Below, one piece after another: positions 9,606 to 17,274 of a stretch of 52,047 bases of DNA. The stretch covers positions 1 through 52,047 of the forward strand of contig JAPOQK010000086.1 in the NCBI GenBank assembly GCA_026710795.1, read 5' to 3'. Below the pieces are notes generated by a model, which was given only the letters and a program-made list of their open reading frames with translations, made no database searches and was not told where the DNA came from. The stretch's first letter is position 1; every line of letters starts with the position of its first letter. Source of the DNA: Candidatus Poribacteria bacterium. GTDB lineage: Bacteria; Poribacteria; WGA-4E; WGA-3G. Both the position numbers and the translations under genes were made by a program.

Positions 9606-9693
9606 TCGTTGTATTAAAATTAAATAAATAAGTGTACACAATGTATATAGGTTTCTGGTTATTTTGCATTAACCTCTAATAAGGAGAGAAAAA

Positions 9694-10521
9694 ATGAAAA
9701 AGGTTTTTATTTCAATCACACTATTGCTTTTAGTTATATGCTTAACAGCAGATGCTCAATGGCGTAGTAAAACTCATGACGAATACCATGCACTTCAACG
9801 TCCCGCTGACATAACGATAGATGGTGACCTTACAGACGAAGAAGGTTGGGAAGGTGTCCTTGAAGCAGTTACTGGTACTGATGGTGAACCATACTGTGGT
9901 TTGGAATTTGAGAACATCGGTAAATTTGAACCATGGGGTGGAGGCACATGGAACGGTGCCAAAGACCATGAAACCTGTTTTGGGATTGTCTGGGATGAGG
10001 ATGCGGTATATATTGCAGTTAGTGTTACAGATGACGAACATAATAATGCTGCAAATTCTGGTTGGAATGGAGATAGCATCCAATTTTCTTTTGTTCCAAA
10101 TGGCATGAGGGAAGCTGGTCAACCGAATATCCTAATTAATGTGGCATTAGGAAATAATGGAGATGTTGTCATCCACAATGAAACATTGCACGGTAATCCA
10201 GGACTCGTTGCAGACCAAGTTAAGATTGTACGGAACGAAGAGGAAACAGAAACTTACTATGAAATACTGATCATGCCAGATAATATAGGACAAAACCAAT
10301 TTGAAGAGGATTACGAATTCGGTCTCGGTATCTGTGTAAACGATGGAGACAATGGTGGACAAGCCGGACAGAAAGGATGGAGTGGTTGGTATCCGCATGC
10401 TGTTGTACACGGAAAAGATTCTCATCAAACTGGTTTAGTCATTCTTACTGATGAACAACTTGCTGTTGAAGCTAAGAATAAATTAACGACAACGTGGGGT
10501 AGAATAAGGTCTACCAAATAA
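9694..10521 (+). CDS. Secreted CBM9-like carbohydrate-binding protein, copy 1
   Basis: 275 residues with a clean signal peptide (cut near TADAQ at about 22). The mature part is a single CBM9/DOMON-type beta sandwich: ITIDGDLTDEEGWEGV, then CFGIVWDEDAVYIAVSVTDD, then WNGDSIQFSF and a late GLGICVNDGD. These are hallmark strands of the CBM9-like sugar-binding family. AGGAGAG precedes the ATG. It has no catalytic domain of its own. The next gene is a close paralogue (same order of motifs, same ending KLTTTWG), so the pair arose by tandem duplication. Confidence 0.85.
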   Translation: MKKVFISITLLLLVICLTADAQWRSKTHDEYHALQRPADITIDGDLTDEEGWEGVLEAVTGTDGEPYCGLEFENIGKFEPWGGGTWNGAKDHETCFGIVWDEDAVYIAVSVTDDEHNNAANSGWNGDSIQFSFVPNGMREAGQPNILINVALGNNGDVVIHNETLHGNPGLVADQVKIVRNEEETETYYEILIMPDNIGQNQFEEDYEFGLGICVNDGDNGGQAGQKGWSGWYPHAVVHGKDSHQTGLVILTDEQLAVEAKNKLTTTWGRIRSTK

Positions 10522-10686
10522 CATTTTCAATTTCTGTTAATAATACTTTTACATCGCAGTAAATCTACTGTGAATATTATGTTGGTCAACTGTATTGACT
10601 GACAGACCATTATATTTACAACTCTGTTGTGAATTAATATATCCACTATACGGTGGATTACAATATCTAAAAATGAGGTAATTTTG

Positions 10687-11532
10687 ATGAAAAAATACTT
10701 TTTTGTATTTACCGCTATATTTGTAGCAATAATGTTAATTGGTATCAATGTTGCTGACGCGCAGTGGCGTAGTCCTACACATGATGTCTACAACGCACCT
10801 ACTGGCATTGATGTTGAAATAGACGGAAATCTTGACGAATGGGATGGTGTGTTGGATTTTGTCACTGGTACAGATGGTGAACCATTTTGCGGTGTTGAAT
10901 TTGAAGGAAGAGAAGGTGAAGTTAAAGTTTGGGAAGATTGGGGAGGAGGAACATGGAGCGGTCCTGAAGACCAGACAACATGTTTCATGATCGTTTGGGA
11001 TGCTGATGCAGTATATCTCGCTATTAGTGTCACGGATGACGAACATCAGAATTCCGGTGCCGCATGGAACGGTGATAGCATACAAATCAATGTTGTTCCA
11101 AGTGGTATTAGGGAAGCAGGTCAACCTTTCTTTCTATATAATGTCGCATTAAACGAGAACGGTGATATCCTATTACATAACGAAAGACTGAATGGTCAAC
11201 CCGGACTCGTCAGTGGGGACGATATTGCAATCGTTCGTGATGAAGATTCCAAAACAACCAATTATGAATACAGATTCACTCCCGCTAACTTCGGTCTTGA
11301 TATCGCATTAACTGAAGGTCTTGAGATTGGTTTAGGTATCTGTGTCAATGATGGGGACAAAGCAGCTGGACAAGGAGGACAGAAAGGTTGGAGTGGTTGG
11401 AATCCACACACTGTCGTACACGGAAAGAACCCTGAAAAGACAGGTCTTATAGTCCTTACAAATGCTATTACTGCAGTTGAACCTCAGAACAAATTGACAA
11501 CGACATGGGGAACAATCAAGGCAGTAAAATAA
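10687..11532 (+). CDS. Secreted CBM9-like carbohydrate-binding protein, copy 2
   Basis: 281 residues from the ATG at 10687; GAGG at 10675-10678 is eight bases upstream, while the TTG immediately before would be too close. Signal peptide to about residue 24 (NVADAQ), then the same domain as copy 1: VEIDGNLDEWDGV, CFMIVWDADAVYLAISVTDD, WNGDSIQINV and GLGICVNDGD. It is longer by a short insert (about ten residues, EGREGEVKVWED) before the WGGGTWSG loop that precedes CFMIVW, which could alter ligand choice. The 165-base gap to copy 1 holds an ATCCAC/GTGGAT inverted repeat at 10641-10658. Expression ends at the terminator at 11563-11591. Confidence 0.85.
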   Translation: MKKYFFVFTAIFVAIMLIGINVADAQWRSPTHDVYNAPTGIDVEIDGNLDEWDGVLDFVTGTDGEPFCGVEFEGREGEVKVWEDWGGGTWSGPEDQTTCFMIVWDADAVYLAISVTDDEHQNSGAAWNGDSIQINVVPSGIREAGQPFFLYNVALNENGDILLHNERLNGQPGLVSGDDIAIVRDEDSKTTNYEYRFTPANFGLDIALTEGLEIGLGICVNDGDKAAGQGGQKGWSGWNPHTVVHGKNPEKTGLIVLTNAITAVEPQNKLTTTWGTIKAVK

Positions 11533-11562
11533 CTGTTTGGTTTTCAATTTACAGATTAACAG

Positions 11563-11591
11563 AAAAAGCCGCCAACTATGGCGGCTTTTTT
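11563..11591. terminator. Rho-independent terminator, probably bidirectional
   Basis: AGCCGCC (11567-11573), loop AACTAT, GGCGGCT (11580-11586), flanked by A-run and T-run so that it reads as a terminator on both strands. It lies between the convergent CBM9 copy 2 and DUF3500 genes. Confidence 0.9.
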
Positions 11592-11608
11592 ATTGTACAA
11601 GGACATAT

Positions 11609-12634
11609 CTAATGATCGTGATGGTCCGTTTTGTTGTAATGCAGCCGAAGCAAATCAACACCAAAGTCATCTTCAATGTGTCGCCAAACAGAATGAATGT
11701 GGTTTGCATCGTTCTGTGTGTTATCATATTCAACAAAGAACTGTGGACCGTGTAGACGATAGTAATGAGGCATCCGACGTTCCTCACCACCTGCCCAAGC
11801 AAAATGAATGTCATTGACGCTGCTTTCACGAAGTTTACGACGTTCTATTTCCGCAACTTCATCAGGAAGCCTATCTATATATTCATGAACAACTTGTATC
11901 AGAAGTTCACGTTGGTGCGTTTGCATTGTTTCTACCGCAATACCTTCCACAGCATCAAACTCAACTTTCGGGGCATTACGGGTTAGAATATCAGGGGGTG
12001 CTTCAGTATTAATTACTGCCTGTGTTTTTTGATACGGAGTAAAACTTAATAGGAGTTGTCGGGCTAAATCTTCCTCTGCGTACAGAACGCGTAACCCTTT
12101 CTTTTCTCCTTCAGGCACTTCTGCGGGATTAGAACCGAAAAAGAAAGGATTTGGGGAAACAAGTTCACGGTTAACAACTGTAAAGTTTAGCGATATGTGA
12201 TGACCTTCTGCACGCCAGCCCCACGCACCGTTACCACCTGGATCACCAAAAACAGTAAAAAAGTAGTACTCTGGATTACGTTCAAGTCTTCCATCCCCAT
12301 TGGTCTTTTCTATTTCCCCAAGAATAGTTTCTAAGTTAATAATCGCACGGGCTTTCTTGTATCCATTGGCACTTAACCCACTTTCCATAAGAGCAAAAGC
12401 TGCATCCTGTTGTTTTTCATTTAATTCTTGCAGAGATACACCTTGACGTTCCCACATCTCTATTGGAATGTAGTGCCATCTAAACCGTTCATTTCCATCA
12501 AAAGGTTGACATGCCTTATCTCGTAATTCTGGAGACAATACTTCCAAAAAACTGTTTGCAGAATGAGACATACGTTCTGACGTTTCTGATGCGGGTATTA
12601 ATAATGGCGTAGATTTAGGTTGTGTGTTTTCCAC
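11609..12634 (-). CDS. DUF3500 family protein
   Basis: 341 residues. The order of conserved blocks follows DUF3500: WHYIPIEMWERQGVSL, LNEKQQDAAFALMESGLS, FTVFGDPGG, WGWRAEGHHISLNFTV with a His pair, FFFGSNPAEVP, and a C-terminal HIHSVWRHIEDDFG with further histidines. The many conserved His, Glu and Asp suggest a metal enzyme, but no function is established. An ATG at 12649 is in frame, yet GGAGGTGA runs directly from it to a GTG at 12634, so the GTG is the likely start and the ATG is part of the ribosome site. No signal peptide is seen. Confidence 0.88.
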   Translation of the reverse strand: MENTQPKSTPLLIPASETSERMSHSANSFLEVLSPELRDKACQPFDGNERFRWHYIPIEMWERQGVSLQELNEKQQDAAFALMESGLSANGYKKARAIINLETILGEIEKTNGDGRLERNPEYYFFTVFGDPGGNGAWGWRAEGHHISLNFTVVNRELVSPNPFFFGSNPAEVPEGEKKGLRVLYAEEDLARQLLLSFTPYQKTQAVINTEAPPDILTRNAPKVEFDAVEGIAVETMQTHQRELLIQVVHEYIDRLPDEVAEIERRKLRESSVNDIHFAWAGGEERRMPHYYRLHGPQFFVEYDNTQNDANHIHSVWRHIEDDFGVDLLRLHYNKTDHHDH

Positions 12635-12873
12635 TGAACTCACCTCCATAAAGATTAACTAATGTAATTGTACTCTAATTTGCATCTTAATTCCATACAA
12701 TTTAATTTGCAATGTCTATTAATATTTTTACATTGGCTTGTCCAGCCTTCATGCTGGGGCATATATTCTCAATTTTATTTTATCAGAATCACTAAAAACT
12801 AAAAACTGACCGCTGAAAACTGAAAACTACATAAAACATATTGGATATATATTGTTCCAAAATCCACAACTCC

Positions 12874-12902
12874 TTCCAACCCTCAACAACATGTGTTATA
12901 AT
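12874..12902 (+). promoter_or_regulatory. Candidate extended -10 promoter upstream of the 240-bp repeats
   Basis: TATAAT at 12897-12902 is preceded by TGT (extended -10), with TTCCAA at 12874-12879, 17 bases upstream. Predicted transcription starts near 12909 and would read into the repeat array below. Confidence 0.4.
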
Positions 12903-12951
12903 ACTATCATTATGAAAAACGCAACCACATACAAATCCAACATCACCGTAT

Positions 12952-13013
12952 TCGTAGGTCGGAGCGAGCGAAGCGACCTCCGACATCTTACATTCTGTAG
13001 AACCGACCTACGA
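12952..13013. repeat. REP-like palindromic element with GTAG foot
   Basis: TCGTAGGTCGG at 12952-12962 is repeated in inverse orientation as CCGACCTACGA at 13003-13013. Inside it, GTCGGAG and CTCCGAC form a shorter hairpin. The GTAG tetranucleotide at the foot of a hairpin is a feature of REP elements moved by TnpA-REP (RAYT) transposases. Two related copies lie at 13192-13220 and 47052-47082. No RAYT gene is in the window. Confidence 0.65.
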
Positions 13014-13028
13014 CAAATAGCCAAAAGC

Positions 13029-13168
13029 AAAAGATACAGTTTTTCGAATTTTATTTTACACAGTAAACCGATGAAAACTACCCATAAACCCAGACAGACA
13101 CTACAACAAGACCACAACACAGTAAAGATACAGTCATGTAAAAAAAGGCACAAAACTGTATCTTTTTT
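13029..13168 (+). promoter_or_regulatory. Switch-like element, copy 1 (arms A, B, C')
   Basis: Arm A AAAGATACAGT (13030-13040) is repeated as arm B (13124-13134). The inverted arm C' ACTGTATCTTT (13155-13165) can pair with either, and ends in a T-run, so B:C' looks like a rho-independent terminator and A:C' like an alternative pairing. Between A and B is a conserved stretch starting with ATG at 13071. The same order recurs 240 bases downstream with compensating changes. No function is known to me. Confidence 0.55.
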
Positions 13169-13191
13169 ATACGAGGGAAAAATAGCACGAT

Positions 13192-13220
13192 TCGTAGGTC
13201 GGAGCGAGCGAAGCGACTTC
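13192..13220. repeat. REP-like element, second copy
   Basis: The sequence TCGTAGGTCGGAGCGAGCGA followed by AGCGAC is identical in its first 26 bases to the copy at 12952, exactly 240 bases away. The inverted partner arm seen in the first copy is missing here. It marks the left boundary of the second 240-bp unit. Confidence 0.6.
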
Positions 13221-13269
13221 CGTCAGGATATTGGACAATTCAAAAAACAGACAAAAATCAAGCATAAAC

Positions 13270-13408
13270 AAAAGATACCAAATTTAAATTTTTTCATAGA
13301 GAAAAAACCGATGAAAACAACCCACAAACCCAGACAGGCACTACAACAAGACCACAACACCAAAAAGATACCGTAATGTATAAAAAAGACACCATACGGT
13401 ATCTTTTT
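13270..13408 (+). promoter_or_regulatory. Switch-like element, copy 2 (arms A, B, C')
   Basis: Arm A AAAAGATACC (13270-13279), arm B AAAAAGATACCGTA (13362-13375) and arm C' TACGGTATCTTTTT (13395-13408). B and C' form a perfect 14-bp stem with a 19-base loop. Where copy 1 has A-T after GATAC, copy 2 has C-G, and all three arms have changed together. GGAGGG follows at 13412-13417, as GAGGG does in copy 1, but no start codon follows it. Confidence 0.55.
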
Positions 13409-13547
13409 AAAGGAGGGAAAATCCAGAAAAAATATAAGATAAACACAAACAATTCTCAGTCAAATCTGATGTCCGATTTTTCTGTATTTGGTATTTCCAC
13501 TGTTATCTTTATGCAATAACTTACACACCCGATAATTAACATCAATA

Positions 13548-13576
13548 TTGACGCAAAAAGGCATTTTCTGTAAACT
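13548..13576 (+). promoter_or_regulatory. Candidate promoter for the ECF sigma operon
   Basis: TTGACG at 13548-13553 and TAAACT at 13571-13576 are 17 bases apart. Transcription would begin about 60 bases before the sigma factor ATG. Confidence 0.4.
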
Positions 13577-13642
13577 AAAAATAACACGCATACGTTAATA
13601 GGGTTAGATGTTCAAATACTGAACGAAAGTCTGGCAAATATT

Positions 13643-14224
13643 ATGGACAAATTGATTGACGATGAATTGCTTGTTGCTCAGTTCAAATCAGGTAGCCAGA
13701 AGGCTTTTGATGATTTAATGAAACGATATGAACAAAAAATCTTTGGGTACCTATTACGTTCCGTCAGAAATTACGAAGATGCAGAAGAATTAACACTTGA
13801 AGTCTTTTTCAAAGCATATCGCGCATTGAATAAATGGGAACCAAAGGCTAAATTTTCCACATGGCTCTACACGATTGCTTCTAATCTTGCTATTGATTAT
13901 CACCGTTCAAAATCTCGCCAACCCATCTATATGTACGAAGACGAAGAAGTAATTGAAACAAGACTTGTAGCGAACGACATCTCAAGTAACCCTGAAAAAA
14001 ATATCGAAGATAAAGAACGTGGACATCTCATCCGGAAAGCAGTTGACGAACTCTCATCAAAACAAAAGGCTGTTTTTATGTTGTCCAGATATGAAGGTTT
14101 ACAGATTAAAGAGGTCGCAGAAACACTTGGTATGGCTGAAGGAACTGTAAAAATACATCTTCATCGGGCAATAAAAAAATTACAGACTTTGCTACGACCT
14201 TTATGGGAAAATAATGAAATATAG
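13643..14224 (+). CDS. ECF-type RNA polymerase sigma factor
   Basis: 193 residues. Region 2 covers about 25-95: AFDDLMKRYEQKIFGYL, DAEELTLEVFFKAYRAL and FSTWLYTIASNLAIDYHRS. Region 4 covers about 130-185: ELSSKQKAVFMLSRYEG, then a helix-turn-helix IKEVAETLGMAEGTVKIHLH. There is no region 1 or 3, as in ECF factors. It would direct core RNA polymerase to promoters of a stress or envelope regulon. The next gene, 11 bases on, encodes a membrane zinc-finger anti-sigma factor, so activity is probably controlled by sequestration at the membrane. Confidence 0.94.
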   Translation: MDKLIDDELLVAQFKSGSQKAFDDLMKRYEQKIFGYLLRSVRNYEDAEELTLEVFFKAYRALNKWEPKAKFSTWLYTIASNLAIDYHRSKSRQPIYMYEDEEVIETRLVANDISSNPEKNIEDKERGHLIRKAVDELSSKQKAVFMLSRYEGLQIKEVAETLGMAEGTVKIHLHRAIKKLQTLLRPLWENNEI

Positions 14225-14235
14225 GAGGTAAATTC

Positions 14236-14859
14236 ATGCCTAAATGCTATAGATCTGAAGCACATGTAATTGATTATGTATACGGTGAGTTAGACCCTAA
14301 TATGTTACCTGATTTTGAAAACCATCTCACCACATGCAACCAATGCACCAGAAAAGTATTCGCATATAAACATGTGCTTAACCTCGTTGATGAAGCTGAG
14401 GAAGAATTCATTCCCCAACCAATTGCACCATACGACCTTGAGACAAAGTTATACAAACGGCTTGCTGAAGTACCACCTGAAAAATCCTCGTTCTATACAC
14501 AACTATTGAATAATTTCGATAAAGTTCTACTCGTCTTTAAAGAACAGAAAATAGCAAGTATCTGTACATTTGCATTTGCTGTAATTGCTATCGCATTTTT
14601 CGTTGGAAACCCATTTAGACCTACCCCAACTTATGATGTAACCCCAAATACAGCAGCTGATGAACGAATTGAACAGTATAGACAACAGGGAATCCAAAGA
14701 AGTCTTGAGGATATACTACGCAACAAACATCTACGATATTCAGATGGTTGGGATACTGTAAGTCAACTTAATCGTGTCAAAGACCAAGCAAAAGGCACTG
14801 ACTGGGCAAATGTTGCAAACAAACAGTTAAAACGTGTACAGCAAACCTCTGACTTATAG
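14236..14859 (+). CDS. Zinc-finger anti-sigma factor (membrane)
   Basis: 207 residues. The N-terminus carries the ZAS motif His30-x3-Cys34-x2-Cys37 (HLTTCNQC) that binds the cognate ECF sigma. A single membrane span lies at about 106-124 (ICTFAFAVIAIAFFVG), followed by a periplasmic C-terminal part of about 80 residues of unknown fold. AGGAGG precedes the ATG. Position directly behind the sigma gene and the topology support the call. The sensed signal is not evident. Confidence 0.9.
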   Translation: MPKCYRSEAHVIDYVYGELDPNMLPDFENHLTTCNQCTRKVFAYKHVLNLVDEAEEEFIPQPIAPYDLETKLYKRLAEVPPEKSSFYTQLLNNFDKVLLVFKEQKIASICTFAFAVIAIAFFVGNPFRPTPTYDVTPNTAADERIEQYRQQGIQRSLEDILRNKHLRYSDGWDTVSQLNRVKDQAKGTDWANVANKQLKRVQQTSDL

Positions 14860-16874
14860 TGTTAACTACCACTGGGAACCTTCAATCTAATCTATCAATC
14901 AATAAAATGCAGTTCACTTCTATTATACTTAGATCAATCACATTATTGATGCTGTTTCTTTTACTTTTTCAAGTAACAGCACACGCACAACTTGATGAAG
15001 TTACCTCCCTAATTAAGGAGGGATACTACACGCAGGCTATTTCTAAGTTAACACTACTCTCGGAATCTACAAAAGATTTAGAAAAACTGAGTAGATATTA
15101 TTACCAACTTGGAGAAATATATTACACTTATACCCAGCAATATCCTGAGGCACTCAATGTATTTCAAAGTATCCTCAATTTGAAAGCTGCTGGACTTCCA
15201 ATACCTGAGATCTATCTGGCATATATAAAGGTGGGGGATGTTTATTGCAGAATGGGTGAACATAATAAGGCAATACATAATTACCTTACCCTTGTTGATA
15301 TTTCACCAGAAACGCACTTCGTAAACAAAATTGGATGGCAAAGGATACGTGATATACGCACTGCTTTAAATGACATTACAGTACAAAGAGAGATTATCAA
15401 AACATACAGAGGAAGTCCTATTGAAGCAGTAGCGATATTCCAAATTGCTGAACTATACCGTAATCATTCCCAACTCAACCAACCTGAAAAAGCTATTGAA
15501 ACATATCAAGAATTACTTCAAAAACATCCTACCGATATGTTAGCAGCTGAAGCACAATGGCGAATTGCCCATATTAGACATACTGTATTACATCAAATGT
15601 CATTAGCAATTGAATCTTATAAGAAAGTCGCAGAATATTTTCCAACAACAAACTATGCCGCAGAAGCTTTATTTCATACAGCTAATCTATATCGTCAGGA
15701 AGAAAAGTATACTAATGCAATTAATGTATATGTGAAAATAACCGATGAATATCCGAACTTCTGGAATATGCACGCAGTCTACTATTGGTCAGGATATTGC
15801 TACGAAAAAACACAGAACAATTATGGGGCAATAAAGGCATATAAAATATTCCTCAACGTATATTTACCTACACTTGATCCAGTATATCTTGGACAGATCT
15901 CTATGTATGATAAAAGTGTTAATGAAGTGATTGAATTGATACAGAATAAAGTCAATACCATATCTGAAGAATTACCTATACGCGAATTCGCAAAATTTGA
16001 AATGGCTGTAGAGGACGGTAATTTTCAAAAAGCATTATCTATCGGTCATGATATTATGTTGAATGTATCCAATTCACAAATTACCAAAAGTATTGCATCG
16101 CAACTTCCTTCAATCAAACACCGTGCTGCTATACAAAAGTTAAGGTCCCAAATACACCATAATATGGTAAATACAACTGAGATTATAAGAGCACAACTCC
16201 ATATCGCAACTATATATGAACGTGAGTTATTGGATTATTCTAATGCAGTTAATGCATACAGAAAAGTTGTGGAAGATTATCCAGAATCACATTTTGCAGC
16301 TGAAGCATACTATCGTATAGGATTGATATATGCGGATATTCTTGAGAAACCAAATAGTGCATTGAAAACATTCAACTCCGTCATCGAAAAACACCAAAAT
16401 AGTATACAAGCAATGATGGCAACCTTTCAAGTTGGGGAGATATATAGAAGACTCCACAGATATGATGAGGCATTGAACGCTTATAAAATAACTACCAGTT
16501 ATCCTGAACGCGAACTATATCTATCGGAAGGATATAAAGATAGTTATGCTGATAGAGCACTATTTCGTATTGGGAGGGTATACTTTGAAGATAAACGGAT
16601 TTCCGAATCACGTAACGCATTTGAGGAATTTATCAAAAACCGTCCTGATTCCCCAAGACTTGCTGCTGCTCATATTTATTTAGCAGTCATTAATGCAAAA
16701 AATGGCGAAAATAAAGTATCAGTAGTTCACTATAGAACCGCTGAGAAATTGTTGAAAGAAAATACAATACAGATGCGGATGGTAATTGATGAAGTAGAAA
16801 GTCTCGGTTTCCTAAGTGAAGATACAATACTCAATAAAATACAAGAAAGAAAAAATCGATTAATAAATAATTAG
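14859..16874 (+). CDS. Exported TPR-repeat protein
   Basis: Up to 671 residues. The GTG at 14859 overlaps the anti-sigma stop codon, but an ATG at 14907 (residue 17) gives a better signal peptide (MQFTSII to VTAHA) and may be the true start; neither has a good ribosome site. After the signal come many tetratricopeptide repeats of the form AIETYQELLQKHPTDMLAAEA, separated by longer helical spacers, in the style of periplasmic BamD- or YbgF-like proteins. It probably binds other envelope proteins. Third gene of the sigma/anti-sigma operon, so it may be sensor, partner or target of that pair. Confidence 0.85.
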   Translation: MLTTTGNLQSNLSINKMQFTSIILRSITLLMLFLLLFQVTAHAQLDEVTSLIKEGYYTQAISKLTLLSESTKDLEKLSRYYYQLGEIYYTYTQQYPEALNVFQSILNLKAAGLPIPEIYLAYIKVGDVYCRMGEHNKAIHNYLTLVDISPETHFVNKIGWQRIRDIRTALNDITVQREIIKTYRGSPIEAVAIFQIAELYRNHSQLNQPEKAIETYQELLQKHPTDMLAAEAQWRIAHIRHTVLHQMSLAIESYKKVAEYFPTTNYAAEALFHTANLYRQEEKYTNAINVYVKITDEYPNFWNMHAVYYWSGYCYEKTQNNYGAIKAYKIFLNVYLPTLDPVYLGQISMYDKSVNEVIELIQNKVNTISEELPIREFAKFEMAVEDGNFQKALSIGHDIMLNVSNSQITKSIASQLPSIKHRAAIQKLRSQIHHNMVNTTEIIRAQLHIATIYERELLDYSNAVNAYRKVVEDYPESHFAAEAYYRIGLIYADILEKPNSALKTFNSVIEKHQNSIQAMMATFQVGEIYRRLHRYDEALNAYKITTSYPERELYLSEGYKDSYADRALFRIGRVYFEDKRISESRNAFEEFIKNRPDSPRLAAAHIYLAVINAKNGENKVSVVHYRTAEKLLKENTIQMRMVIDEVESLGFLSEDTILNKIQERKNRLINN

Positions 16875-16986
16875 TATTTCATTATAAATAGGTGTTAATA
16901 TTTTAAACATACAATGAAGTTGGATATACTTAAACACTATGTTATACCATTTCTAATAAATAAAGTGCCATTTGCTGAGAACTACT

Positions 16987-17030
16987 TGTAGGAGCGACCT
17001 CCTGGTCGCGACCGGGAGGTCGCTCCTACA
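16987..17030. repeat. 44-base near-perfect palindrome of the GTAGGAGCGACC family
   Basis: Arms TGTAGGAGCGACCTCC (16987-17002) and its exact inverse (17015-17030) enclose a central GGTCGCGACC, which is itself a palindrome; only the T/G pair at 17003 and 17014 breaks symmetry. It starts with GTAG like the REP elements here. It sits in the 400-base gap before folD, which otherwise shows no gene; no T-run follows, so it is not a standard terminator. Confidence 0.8.
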
Positions 17031-17274
17031 GAAGAAAGATTTCCAGTCAATAACAATGTTTGATTCCAGTAATGGGACAATAAATATTAGAATTGGTATT
17101 ATAAGCATAGTATGTTCAATCCCTTCAATATGTACTCACACAGGCTATTTTATATTAGACAATTCAAACCTGAATTGATATAATAATTTGCATCCGACTT
17201 ATGTGTGTGTATATCAATATTCCCATTGTTGCACATATATATTCATTCACCTATCATTATGGAGGAATAGATTA

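Noticed and set aside
10641..10658. ATCCAC-tatacg-GTGGAT inverted repeat before CBM9 copy 2
   Set aside because: Only six pairs in AT-rich DNA; not enough to call an operator or attenuator, so only mentioned with the gene.
12912..13376. A 154-codon open frame across both 240-bp units, close behind the promoter at 12897
   Set aside because: The frame stays open only because the repeat period of the key blocks is a multiple of three. It translates REP hairpins (VGRSERSD), and the two halves are unlike outside the 17-codon block. A real protein is not excluded, but the hairpin and co-varying arms explain the region better.
12852..13376. CRISPR-like array in the 240-bp repeats
   Set aside because: Only two units, far too long, and the spacing is not that of repeats and spacers; no cas gene.
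17188..17274. N-terminal extension of folD
   Set aside because: Cys- and His-rich stretch unlike FolD; GGAGGAA before the TTG at 17275 marks the better start.
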